Assembly: GCA_902805545.1 (NCBI GenBank)
Contig: CADCTD010000003.1
Location: 21,391-85,390 of the forward strand
Origin: an uncultured Craurococcus sp.
Lineage (GTDB): Bacteria; Pseudomonadota; Alphaproteobacteria; Acetobacterales; Acetobacteraceae
Direction: 5' to 3'
Length of the DNA: 64,000 bases
Part shown: positions 42,995 to 50,129 of the stretch, piece by piece
Numbering within the stretch: position 1 is the first letter of the stretch
Layout of the letters: the number at the start of each line of letters is the position of its first letter
Program-made: the position numbers and the translations under genes
Notes under the pieces: generated by a model
Told to the model about the DNA's origin: nothing
The model's database searches: none
The model's input: only the letters and a program-made list of their open reading frames with translations

Positions 42995-43578
42995 GCGAGG
43001 CGGTTCCCAATCCCGAGGCGGCCGCCTGGCGCCGGCGGGCGCTGCTGCTGGCGCCACTTGCGGTCGCCGGGCTCGGCGGCGCCGGCTTCTATGCCATGCT
43101 GCGAGGCCTCGGCACCGGCGACTACGACCCGCGCGGCGTGCCCTCCGCCCTGATCGGCAAGGCCCCGCCCGATTTCAGCCTGCCGCCGCTCGAGGGCACG
43201 GGGCTGCCGGGGCTCTCGGCGGCCGACCTGAAGGCGGGCAAGCCGATGCTGGTGAATTTCTTCGCCTCCTGGTGCGTGCCCTGCGTGATCGAGCATCCGC
43301 AGCTCATGCGGCTCGCGCGCAACGGCGTCGCCATCATGGGCATCGCCTACAAGGACAAGCCGGCGGACAGCCTCGGCTTCCTGAAGCAGCGCGGCACGCC
43401 CTATGCGCGGCTCGGCGTGGACCAGCCGGGGCGGGTGGCGATCGATTGGGGGCTGTATGGCGTGCCTGAGACCTATCTCATCGACAAGTCGGGCATCGTC
43501 CGCTGGCGGATGGCCGGGCCGGTGACGGAGGAGATCCTGGATCAGCAGGTCATCCCGCTGCTGCGGCGCCACGCATGA
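42991..43578 (+). CDS. ccmG: Thiol:disulfide interchange protein CcmG (DsbE)
   Basis: This 195-residue membrane-anchored thioredoxin reduces apocytochrome c cysteines before heme attachment. There is one N-terminal helix (about 15-36), then the thioredoxin domain with active site FFASWCVPCVIEH (C95, C98), the acidic GIAYKDKP block, and the cis-proline in YGVPETYLIDKSG. The ATG overlaps the ccmF stop and its TGA overlaps ccmH. It acts in the periplasm with CcmH. Confidence 0.96.
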   Translation: MSEAVPNPEAAAWRRRALLLAPLAVAGLGGAGFYAMLRGLGTGDYDPRGVPSALIGKAPPDFSLPPLEGTGLPGLSAADLKAGKPMLVNFFASWCVPCVIEHPQLMRLARNGVAIMGIAYKDKPADSLGFLKQRGTPYARLGVDQPGRVAIDWGLYGVPETYLIDKSGIVRWRMAGPVTEEILDQQVIPLLRRHA

Positions 43579-44045
43579 TCCGCTGGCTGCTGCTGCTGAT
43601 GCTGGCCGTCATGCCAGCCCCTGGCCCGGCGCTCGCCGTCGGCGACCCGGCCGACCAGCTCCCCAACCCGGCGCTGGAGGAACGCGCCCGCGTCATCGGG
43701 CGCGAGCTGCGCTGCATGGTCTGCCAGAACCAGTCGATCGAGGACAGCGATGCCGACCTCGCCCGCGACCTGCGCCGGATCGTCCGCGAGCAGGTGGCGC
43801 AGGGCAAGCCGGACGAGGCCGTCCTCACCTTCGTGCACGAGCGCTACGGCGACTTCGTCCTGCTGAGGCCGCCCTTCAAGCCGGAGACGGCGCTGCTCTG
43901 GGCGACGCCGGCCATCGCGCTGCTCGCCGGCGCGCTGCTGATCCGCGGCATGCGGCGGCGGCAGGCGGCGGCGGCCGGGCCGCCGGACCTCACCCAGGCG
44001 GAGCGCGATCGCCTCGCCCAGCTCGCCGGCAGGCCGCGCGAGTGA
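43575..44045 (+). CDS. ccmH: Cytochrome c-type biogenesis protein CcmH (CcmH/CycL/Ccl2)
   Basis: CcmH binds apocytochrome c through a redox-active pair and works with CcmF. The 156-residue protein has a signal peptide or N-terminal helix ending near PALA, the conserved LRCMVCQNQSIEDSDADLAR motif (C47, C50) and a C-terminal membrane helix (about 108-125: LLWATPAIALLAGALLIRGM). The length shows it is the short CcmH, with the TPR part encoded separately as ccmI downstream. Both ends overlap neighbours by 4 nt. Confidence 0.96.
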   Translation: MIRWLLLLMLAVMPAPGPALAVGDPADQLPNPALEERARVIGRELRCMVCQNQSIEDSDADLARDLRRIVREQVAQGKPDEAVLTFVHERYGDFVLLRPPFKPETALLWATPAIALLAGALLIRGMRRRQAAAAGPPDLTQAERDRLAQLAGRPRE

Positions 44046-44848
44046 ACTGGTTCCCGTTCTGGCCGCTGCTCGGCCTGCTGGCCGTGGCGGCGATCCTGCC
44101 GCTCGCCGCCAGCCTGTTCCGTCCGCCGGCGGCGCGGGGGCGGCGCGAGGCCGACCTTGCCCTCTACCGGGCGCAGATGGAGGAGCTGGACCGCGAGCGC
44201 GAGGCCGGCCGGCTGGACGAGACGGCGCACAGGGCCGCCGTGCTCGAGGTGCAGCGCCGGCTGCTGGCGGCGCCGGCCGAGGCGGGCACGCGCTCCGGCC
44301 GTGGGGCGAAGCTTGCCTTGTGGGGCACGGTCGCCGCCGTGCCGCTGCTGGCGCTCGCCCTCTATTGGCCGAGCGCGCTGCCGGACATGCCCTCGGCACC
44401 CTTTGCGCTGCGCCAGCAGATCGCGGCACGGGACGAGGAGATGCTGGAGCTGCTGCGCAGCCGCCTCGCCACCCTCAACCCGGCCAGCCAGCAGGCCCAG
44501 GACGGCTACCGGCTGCTCGGCAATGCAGAGCGCAGCCGCGGCGCGCTCGGCCCGGCGGCGGAGGCCTTCAAGCGGGCGCTCGCGGCGAAATTCGACCCGG
44601 AGCTGATGAGCCAGCTCGCCCAGATCCTGATCGAGGACGACAAGCTGGACGAGGCCCGGCGCATCCTCGCCGCCGGCCTGCCGCAGGCGCCGCAGCATGT
44701 CGGGCTGCGCTTCCTCTCCGGCCTGGTCGAGGCGAAGGCCGGGCACCCGGAGCGGGCCCGCGAGCTCTGGCAGGCGCTGGTGGCCGCGGCGCCGCCCGAG
44801 GCGCCGTGGCGGACCATGGTCGAGCGGCGGATGCAGGAGCTGCCCTGA
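44042..44848 (+). CDS. ccmI: Cytochrome c-type biogenesis protein CcmI
   Basis: CcmI brings apocytochromes to the heme lyase through its periplasmic TPR domain. The 268-residue protein has two helices (about 4-25 and 88-108) bracketing a cytoplasmic ADLALYRAQMEELDREREAGRL coiled-coil-like loop (core YRAQMEELDREREAG). After that comes a TPR region (DGYRLLGNAERSRGALGPAA, DPELMSQLAQILIEDDKLDE). The GTG start overlaps ccmH by 4 nt. It is the last ccm gene here; a capsule-type glycosyltransferase frame starts at its stop. Confidence 0.94.
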   Translation: MNWFPFWPLLGLLAVAAILPLAASLFRPPAARGRREADLALYRAQMEELDREREAGRLDETAHRAAVLEVQRRLLAAPAEAGTRSGRGAKLALWGTVAAVPLLALALYWPSALPDMPSAPFALRQQIAARDEEMLELLRSRLATLNPASQQAQDGYRLLGNAERSRGALGPAAEAFKRALAAKFDPELMSQLAQILIEDDKLDEARRILAAGLPQAPQHVGLRFLSGLVEAKAGHPERARELWQALVAAAPPEAPWRTMVERRMQELP

Positions 44849-44886
44849 CCGCGGGCGCGCATCTGGCGGCCTTCTTTCCCGAGGGC

Positions 44887-46269
44887 GTGCCGGAGGGGGT
44901 GCGGCTGGCCGAAGGCCCCTGGGCGGCGCCCGCCTTCGGCCCCCGGCGGCGGACGGTGGGGCTGCTGGCCGCCATCGGCGAGGATCCGGTCGCGGCGGCG
45001 CTCGCCCGGCCAGCCCCGGCCGAGGCGGTGGCCCAGGCGGCGGCGTTGCAGCCGCTCTGGCCCGAGCCCATCGATCCCCGCCTGCTGGCGGCGACGCGCT
45101 GGGCGGACCCGTTGCGCGAGCGGGCCTCGACGGCGGAGGAAGGGCTGGCGCTGCTCGCCCTCTGGCGGCGGGAGGCGGCGGCCAACCGGGGCATCGCGGC
45201 CTTCCTCGGCATGGCGGGGTGGAAGCAGGCGGCCATCGCCGCCGCCTTCGCGCATGACGGCCCGCCCGCCATCTTCGCCCGGGACGAGGCGGAGGCGCTG
45301 GCGGTGGCGCGGGAGTGGCAGGGCGGCATCGCCGTCTGGGCGACGCGGGCGGCGCCGGGGCTCGCCGCGCGGTGCCGGGCGGCGGGGGTGCCGCTGCACT
45401 GGGTGGAGGATGGCTTCCTGCGCTCCGTCGGGCTCGGGGTGGATTTCATTCCCTCCGCCTCGCTCGCCGTCGATCCGCTGGTGCCGCATTACGACGCGGG
45501 CGAGGCCTCGGCGCTGGAGCGCATCCTGGCGGAGGCGGAATTCCCTCCGGCGCTGCTGGCGCGGGCGGCGGCGCTGCGGGAGGCGATCGTCGCGCGGGGG
45601 GTGACCAAGTACAATCTCCGCCGCCCGGCCGCGCCCCTGCCGGCGACGCCGGGGCGGCGGCGCATCCTCGTCGTCGGGCAGGTCGAGGACGATGCGTCGA
45701 TCCGCCTCGGCGCCGGGCGGGTGCGGACCAATCTCGGCCTGCTGGAGGCGGTCAGGCGGGAGGAGCCGGAGGCCTTCATCGTCTTCCGCCCGCACCCCGA
45801 TGTGGAGACCGGCTATCGCCGCGGCTATGTCCCGCGCCGCGCGGCGCTGCGCCTGGCCGATGCGGTGGCGGCGGGGGGCGATATCGGCACGCTCTTCGCC
45901 CAGGTGGATGCGCTGCACGGCATCACCAGCCTCGCCGGGTTCGAGGCGCTGCTGCGCGGGCTGGAGGTCACGGTCTGGGGCCGGCCCTTCTATGCCGGCT
46001 GGGGGCTGACTCGGGACCGGGAGGCGATGCCGCGGCGGGGCCGCCCCCTCCCGCTCGATGCGCTGGTGGCCGGCGCGCTGATCCTCTACCCGCGCTACCT
46101 CGACCCGGTGACCATGCTGCCCTGCGGGCCGGAGCTGCTGCTGGAGCGGCTGGCCGATCCTGCGGGCTGGGCGCCGGCTTCCCGGGCGCGGCGGGCCCTC
46201 CTCCCCTGGTGGCGGCAGCAGGGCTGGTGGCTGAAGCAGGCCCGGCGCTTCGGCCTCTGGCAGCGCTGA
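44887..46269 (+). CDS. Capsular polysaccharide export/biosynthesis protein, KpsC-like glycosyltransferase
   Basis: The protein resembles one half of KpsC, the Kdo transferase that builds the lipid linker of group 2-type capsules. Key blocks are WVEDGFLRSVGLGVDFIPSA, RILVVGQVEDDASIRLGAG, FRPHPDVETGYRRG, the DALHGITSLAGFEALLRG segment, and VWGRPFYAGWGLTRD, all typical of KpsC/KpsS-type enzymes. True KpsC has two such domains; this protein has one. The frame is open back through the ccmI stop, with no ATG; GTG 44887 is a guess and CTG 44845 (overlapping the ccmI TGA) is possible. It is cytosolic or membrane-peripheral and probably read from the ccm transcript. Confidence 0.87.
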   Translation: MPEGVRLAEGPWAAPAFGPRRRTVGLLAAIGEDPVAAALARPAPAEAVAQAAALQPLWPEPIDPRLLAATRWADPLRERASTAEEGLALLALWRREAAANRGIAAFLGMAGWKQAAIAAAFAHDGPPAIFARDEAEALAVAREWQGGIAVWATRAAPGLAARCRAAGVPLHWVEDGFLRSVGLGVDFIPSASLAVDPLVPHYDAGEASALERILAEAEFPPALLARAAALREAIVARGVTKYNLRRPAAPLPATPGRRRILVVGQVEDDASIRLGAGRVRTNLGLLEAVRREEPEAFIVFRPHPDVETGYRRGYVPRRAALRLADAVAAGGDIGTLFAQVDALHGITSLAGFEALLRGLEVTVWGRPFYAGWGLTRDREAMPRRGRPLPLDALVAGALILYPRYLDPVTMLPCGPELLLERLADPAGWAPASRARRALLPWWRQQGWWLKQARRFGLWQR

Positions 46270-46279
46270 GCGCCGCGCC

Positions 46280-47251
46280 TCAGTCGAGCGAGATGCGGGC
46301 GTCGCGGGCGATGGCCTGCCAGCGCAGGGCGCTCGCGCGGATGTAGCCGTCCACCTCGGGCTGCGGGATGTAGAGCGGGTCGACGAAGGCCGATTGCAGG
46401 CGCTGCTCGGTCTGCGGCGTCCGGGTGCGCTCGAGCGCCGCGGCGAGGGCCCGGGCGATGGCGGGCGGCGTCTTCCGCGGCACGAAGAGGCCGAACCAGA
46501 TGCCGAGATCGACATCCGGCATGCCGCTCTCCTTCAGCGTCGGCACCTGCGGCAGCGCGCCCGCGCGGCGGGCGGTGGTGACGGCGAGCGGGCGGAAGGC
46601 GCCGGACTGGACATGCGCGGTGGAGGTGGCGGTGGTGTCGAAGCCGAAATCCACCTCGCCCGCCAGCATCGCGGCGACCAGCGGGGAGGAGCCGCGATAG
46701 GGCACATGCGTCGCCTCGATTCCCGCCTCCTTCAGGAAGACCGCGGCCGAGAGATGCGAGGAGCTGCCATTGCCGACCGAGCCATAGATCAGCGGCCGCG
46801 CCTTGGCCTCCGCGATGAACGACCGCACGTCCTTCGCCTGGACGCGGGAGGGGATGACGGAGAGGATGTTGGCCACCTCCCCGATCGTGCCGAGGCAGAG
46901 GAAGTCGCGCACCGCATCGACGCCGCTGTTGGCATACAGGATGGGGTTCACGCCGAACAGGGCGGTGGTGCCGAAGAGGATGGTGTTGCCGTCCGGCTCC
47001 GCCTGGGCGGCGGCCCCCGTCCCGATATTGCCGCCGGCGCCGGCGCGGTTCTCCACCACCACGGCCTGGCCGAGCTCCCGCCCCAGCGGTTCGGCGACGA
47101 TGCGGCCGACGATGTCGGTCACGCCGCCCGGCGGGTAGGTGACGATGAGGCGGACCGGGCGGTCCGGCTTCCACTCGGCGGGCTGGGCGTGGAGCGCCGG
47201 GGCGGCGAGCAGGGTGCCGAGACCGGCCAGTGTGGTGCGGCGGTGGAGCAT
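46280..47251 (-). CDS. Tripartite tricarboxylate transporter (TTT) binding protein, Bug family
   Basis: This 323-residue periplasmic binding protein has a signal peptide ending PALHAQ. The Bug-family motifs are RPVRLIVTYPPGGVTDIVGR at the mature N-terminus, VVENRAGAGGNIGTGAAA, and HVPYRGSSPLVAAMLAGEVD. Such proteins capture carboxylates or other small acids for TctA/TctB permeases, but very many are encoded alone, as here. It is convergent with the KpsC-like gene and follows the low-complexity protein gene on the same strand by 56 nt. The ligand is unknown. Confidence 0.94.
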   Translation of the reverse strand: MLHRRTTLAGLGTLLAAPALHAQPAEWKPDRPVRLIVTYPPGGVTDIVGRIVAEPLGRELGQAVVVENRAGAGGNIGTGAAAQAEPDGNTILFGTTALFGVNPILYANSGVDAVRDFLCLGTIGEVANILSVIPSRVQAKDVRSFIAEAKARPLIYGSVGNGSSSHLSAAVFLKEAGIEATHVPYRGSSPLVAAMLAGEVDFGFDTTATSTAHVQSGAFRPLAVTTARRAGALPQVPTLKESGMPDVDLGIWFGLFVPRKTPPAIARALAAALERTRTPQTEQRLQSAFVDPLYIPQPEVDGYIRASALRWQAIARDARISLD

Positions 47252-47307
47252 GACGGTTCCTCGATCCTGCCTCGCAAGGAAGCCGAGGCGAGGCGCGCTG
47301 TCCAGCC

Positions 47308-47943
47308 TCAGCCCGGGGGCTTGAGCCGGCCCCGGCGGGCGAGGCCGGCGGTCTTCCAGCGCGGTTCCGCCGGCTTGGCGCGGCGGCGCGGCCCGGGCGG
47401 CGCGGCCGTTTCGGCGGATGGCGGCGCAGGTTCCGGCTCCGGCTTCGGCTCGAGCGCCTCGACCTCGACGGGAGGCGCGGCCGCCTTCGGCGGGCGGCCG
47501 CGCTTGCGGAGGGCGGGCGGCGGAGCCGCTTCCGGCGGCGGTGCGGGAGCCGCTTCCGGCGGCAGTGCGGGAGCCGTTTCCGGCGGCGATGCAGGGGCCG
47601 CTTCCGGCGACGGTGCGGAAGCCGCTTCCGGCGGCGATGCAGGGGCCGCTTCCGGCGACGGTGCGGAAGCCGCTTCCGGCGGCGGTGCGGGAGCCGCTTC
47701 CGGAGCGGCATCCGGGGCTACGGGCTGCAACTCGGGCGCGACGGGCCCCGCCCTGGCGATCAGCGCGCGCAGCGTGCCGGCCGTCTCGAAATAGGATCCG
47801 TCGCGGCTCAGCAGGTAGTGCTTCCCCTCCACCTTGAAGATGCGATGCTGCATGGTGAGGCGCTGGACCTGCAATTCGGTCGCAGGGAAGAAGGCGCAGC
47901 CGATGGCCCGGGCGGCTGCGACCTGTTCAGGCGTCAATTCCAA
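47308..47943 (-). CDS. Hypothetical protein with Pro/Glu/Ala repeats and an AT-hook-like motif
   Basis: A small N-terminal domain of about 65 residues (LTPEQVAAARAIGCAFFPAT, HRIFKVEGKHYLLSRDGSYF) is followed by about 60 residues of eight-residue PEAAPAxP-type repeats. A basic tail follows with RKRGRPPKAAA, an AT-hook-like DNA minor-groove motif, and RRRAKPAEPRWK. It may be nucleoid-associated, but that is inference. The start is uncertain: TTG 47943 covers the whole N-terminal block, while the first ATG is at 47853. Frames extending further run into the tRNA gene and are not coding. The gene lies just downstream of tRNA-Gly on the same strand. Confidence 0.6.
   Translation of the reverse strand: MELTPEQVAAARAIGCAFFPATELQVQRLTMQHRIFKVEGKHYLLSRDGSYFETAGTLRALIARAGPVAPELQPVAPDAAPEAAPAPPPEAASAPSPEAAPASPPEAASAPSPEAAPASPPETAPALPPEAAPAPPPEAAPPPALRKRGRPPKAAAPPVEVEALEPKPEPEPAPPSAETAAPPGPRRRAKPAEPRWKTAGLARRGRLKPPG
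47525..47692. repeat. Seven tandem 24-bp repeats inside the Pro/Glu/Ala-rich gene
   Basis: The unit GCCGCTTCCGGCGGCGRTGC plus four bases is repeated seven times without gaps, followed by a partial copy. Copies 3-4 and 5-6 form a nearly identical 48-bp double unit, which points to recent duplication. The unit length is a multiple of three, so copy-number change keeps the frame. Confidence 0.9.
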
Positions 47944-48030
47944 CGTACTGCTATTCCCAAAGGCTTCAGCCCCGCACTCTGCCCGTGAAGGCCAGCGCAG
48001 GCCAATTGAAAGGCCGTTGATGAGGGGGGT

Positions 48031-48105
48031 TGGAGCGGGCGATGGGAATCGAACCCACGACATTCAGCTTGGGAAGCTGACGTTCTACCTCTGAACTACG
48101 CCCGC
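48031..48105 (-). tRNA. tRNA-Gly (anticodon CCC)
   Basis: The 75-nt gene folds as a full cloverleaf: acceptor GCGGGCG/CGCCCGC, D-stem GTTC/GAAC, anticodon stem TCAGC/GCTGA around the loop TTCCCAA, and T-stem with loop TTCGATT. The anticodon CCC reads the Gly codon GGG. The discriminator base is U, as usual for bacterial tRNA-Gly, and CCA is encoded. Confidence 0.97.
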
Positions 48106-48219
48106 AGCACATGGGCGACATTAGCCGCAGCGGGCGCCGGGCTCAAGCCCATGCCTCGCCGCGCTGAAGGGTTGACCGCGCGGCTCCGGGGCCGCTAACT
48201 GCGGCCGGGCCCCGCGGCC

Positions 48220-48273
48220 CCCTCGCGATTTGTCCGGCCAGCTTGCGGCGAGGTGAAATATTCGCGCTAAATC
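48220..48273 (+). ncRNA. SAM-II riboswitch upstream of metZ
   Basis: The segment matches the compact SAM-II aptamer found mainly in alphaproteobacteria upstream of methionine genes. P1 is CCTCGC (48221-48226) with GCGAGG (48248-48253). The conserved GATTTG follows the 5' strand (48227-48232), CTTGCGGC closes the P1 loop, and GTGAAA and CGCTAAA (to 48271) form the 3' part that makes the pseudoknot in known structures. Spacing between P1 and GCTAAA is about as in known examples. Binding of S-adenosylmethionine would lower metZ expression. The aptamer ends 81-84 nt before the start codon, farther than in many members, so a separate expression platform may lie between. Confidence 0.85.
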
Positions 48274-48354
48274 GGCCGTCGAGGGTGCCCGCTCGCCCCT
48301 CGCGCACCGCATTAGGTGCCGGACACCATTGGTCTGCCAGGGTGTTCCAGCCAG

Positions 48355-49575
48355 ATGTCCAAGTCCCTGCCCGAGCGTCCCCTCCGCCCCGCGACGCTGC
48401 TCGTCCGCGGCGGCACCACCCGCTCCAACCATGACGAGACGGCGGAGGCGCTCTTCCTCACCTCGGGCTTCGTCTATGACAGCGCCGAGCAGGCGGAGGC
48501 GACCTTTGCCGGCACCGCCACGCACTACCAGTATTCCCGCTTCGGCAACCCGACCGTCTCGATGCTCGAGGGACGGCTGGCGGCGCTGGAGGGGGCGGAG
48601 GCCTGCCGCTGCACCGCGACCGGCATGGCGGCCGTGCATGCGGCGATGCTCTCGCACCTGAAGGCCGGCGACCGCGTCGTCGCCTCGCGCGCGCTGTTCG
48701 GCTCCTGCCACTGGATCGTCTCGACGCTGCTGCCGCGCTACGGCATCGCCAGCGAGTTCGTCGACGGCGCGGACCTCGGGCAGTGGGAGGCGGCGCTGTC
48801 GCGGCCGGCGGCGCTGGTGCTGCTGGAGACGCCCTCCAACCCGATGCTGGAGCTGGTCGACCTGCCGGCCGTTGCGGCGCTGGCGAAGAAGGCCGGCGCC
48901 ATCGTCGTCGTCGACAATGTCTTCGCCACGCCGCTGCTGCAGAAGCCGCTGGCCCTCGGCGCCGATGTCGTCGTCTATTCCTGCACCAAGCACATGGACG
49001 GCCAGGGCCGGGTGCTCGGCGGCGCCGTGCTGGGCTCGAAGCGGTGGGTGGACGAGGTGCTGCAGCCCTTCATCCGCAACACCGGCCCCTCGATCAGCCC
49101 GTTCAATGCCTGGGTGATCCTGAAGGGGCTGGAGACGCTGCATCTCCGCGTGCATGCCATGTGCCGCAGCGCCGCGGCGATCGCCGATTTCCTGGGCGAG
49201 CGTGTGGAGGTGCGGCGGGCGCTCTACCCCTTCTCGGCCAGCCACCCGCAATACGCCCTGGCCCAGAGGCTGATGACGGGCGGCGGCACCATCGTCACCT
49301 TCGACCTGGCCGGGGGGAAGGAGGCGGCCTTCCGCTTCTGCAACGCGCTGAGGCTGATCGACGTCTCGAACAACCTCGGTGATTCGAAGAGCCTGGTGAC
49401 GCATCCGGCGACGACCACCCATATGCGCATCGGCGCGGAGGAGCGGGCGCGGCTCGGCATCACGGACGGCACCATCCGGCTCTCGGTCGGGCTCGAGGAT
49501 GTGGCGGACCTGGTCGAGGACCTGGCCGAGGCGCTGGATGCCGCGGGCGGTGCGGTGGCGCACGCCGCGGAGTAG
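48355..49575 (+). CDS. metZ: O-succinylhomoserine sulfhydrylase
   Basis: MetZ makes homocysteine from O-succinylhomoserine and sulfide, bypassing cystathionine. The 406-residue PLP enzyme of the Cys/Met metabolism family has ALFLTSGFVYDSAEQAEATF, QYSRFGNPTVSMLE, the PLP lysine in YSCTKHMDGQGRVLGG (K212) and the C-terminal IRLSVGLEDVADLVEDL. The MSK start at 48355 matches the usual N-terminus; GTG 48316 is a less likely alternative. It is cytosolic and preceded by a SAM-II riboswitch, so it should be repressed when SAM is plentiful. apaG follows on the same strand, as in many alphaproteobacteria. Confidence 0.95.
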   Translation: MSKSLPERPLRPATLLVRGGTTRSNHDETAEALFLTSGFVYDSAEQAEATFAGTATHYQYSRFGNPTVSMLEGRLAALEGAEACRCTATGMAAVHAAMLSHLKAGDRVVASRALFGSCHWIVSTLLPRYGIASEFVDGADLGQWEAALSRPAALVLLETPSNPMLELVDLPAVAALAKKAGAIVVVDNVFATPLLQKPLALGADVVVYSCTKHMDGQGRVLGGAVLGSKRWVDEVLQPFIRNTGPSISPFNAWVILKGLETLHLRVHAMCRSAAAIADFLGERVEVRRALYPFSASHPQYALAQRLMTGGGTIVTFDLAGGKEAAFRFCNALRLIDVSNNLGDSKSLVTHPATTTHMRIGAEERARLGITDGTIRLSVGLEDVADLVEDLAEALDAAGGAVAHAAE

Positions 49576-49583
49576 TAGCGCAA

Positions 49584-49613
49584 GGGGCCGCGGCCGTGGC
49601 AGGGTGCGGCCCC
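49584..49613 (+). terminator. Hairpin between metZ and apaG
   Basis: GGGGCCGC (49584-49591) and GCGGCCCC (49606-49613) are perfectly complementary with a 14-nt loop, 8 nt after the metZ stop. No T-run follows (the downstream bases are AAACGGGGG), so it may only partly stop or stabilise the transcript. Confidence 0.4.
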
Positions 49614-49691
49614 AAACGGGGGAAAAACGTCATGGGTCCTGAGGCCTGGAGCAAGCCGACCGCCGCCTTCCGCCCGCGGAGGGGATAGGCC

Positions 49692-50129
49692 ATGCAGCGC
49701 CCGCCTGCCGATGCCGATCCGGCCCGCCAGCCTGGCTATACCGAGGTGACCCGGGGCGTGCGGGTCTCCGTCCGCACCTTCTTCCTCGCCGACCAGTCGG
49801 AGCCGGAACGGGGCCATTACGTCTGGGCCTATCGCGTCACCATCACCAATGAAGGGCGGCAGACGGTGCAGCTGCTGAAGCGCACCTGGCTCATCACCGA
49901 TGCGCAGGGGCGCACCCAGCAGGTGCATGGCGACGGGGTGGTGGGGGAGCGGCCGGTGCTCGACCCGGGCGAGAGCTTCGAATACACCTCGGGCACGCCG
50001 CTGGCGACGCCGTCGGGCTTCATGCGCGGCACCTACCACATGGTGCTGTCCGATACCGGCGAGGGCTTCGACGTGGCCATCCCGACCTTCAGCCTCGACA
50101 GCCCGCACCAGCCGGGGCGGCTGCACTAG
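49692..50129 (+). CDS. apaG: Co2+/Mg2+ efflux-associated protein ApaG
   Basis: This 145-residue fibronectin III-like single-domain protein matches ApaG. Markers are TRGVRVSVRTFFLADQSEP, YVWAYRVTITNEG, the WLITDAQGRTQQVHGDGVVG block and the C-terminal FMRGTYHMV. ApaG is linked to cobalt resistance and Ap4A metabolism in enterobacteria, but its molecular role is unsettled. It lies 116 nt after metZ. The two are neighbours in many alphaproteobacteria. It is convergent with the ABC operon, overlapping its last gene by 4 bp. Confidence 0.94.
   Translation: MQRPPADADPARQPGYTEVTRGVRVSVRTFFLADQSEPERGHYVWAYRVTITNEGRQTVQLLKRTWLITDAQGRTQQVHGDGVVGERPVLDPGESFEYTSGTPLATPSGFMRGTYHMVLSDTGEGFDVAIPTFSLDSPHQPGRLH

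Noticed and set aside
40187..43057. A 956-codon open frame on the minus strand across ccmC-ccmF
   Set aside because: It is antisense to well-identified ccm genes, and the composition (Arg, Gly, Pro, His, Gln) has no family features.
47944..48063. N-terminal extension of the Pro/Glu/Ala-rich protein starting MSWVRFPSP
   Set aside because: The extension is the 3' half of tRNA-Gly read as protein, a common annotation artefact.
49631..49687. An 18-codon ATG frame between metZ and apaG, preceded by GGGGG
   Set aside because: It is too short and without distinctive residues to support a leader peptide. It could be looked at again if conserved in relatives.
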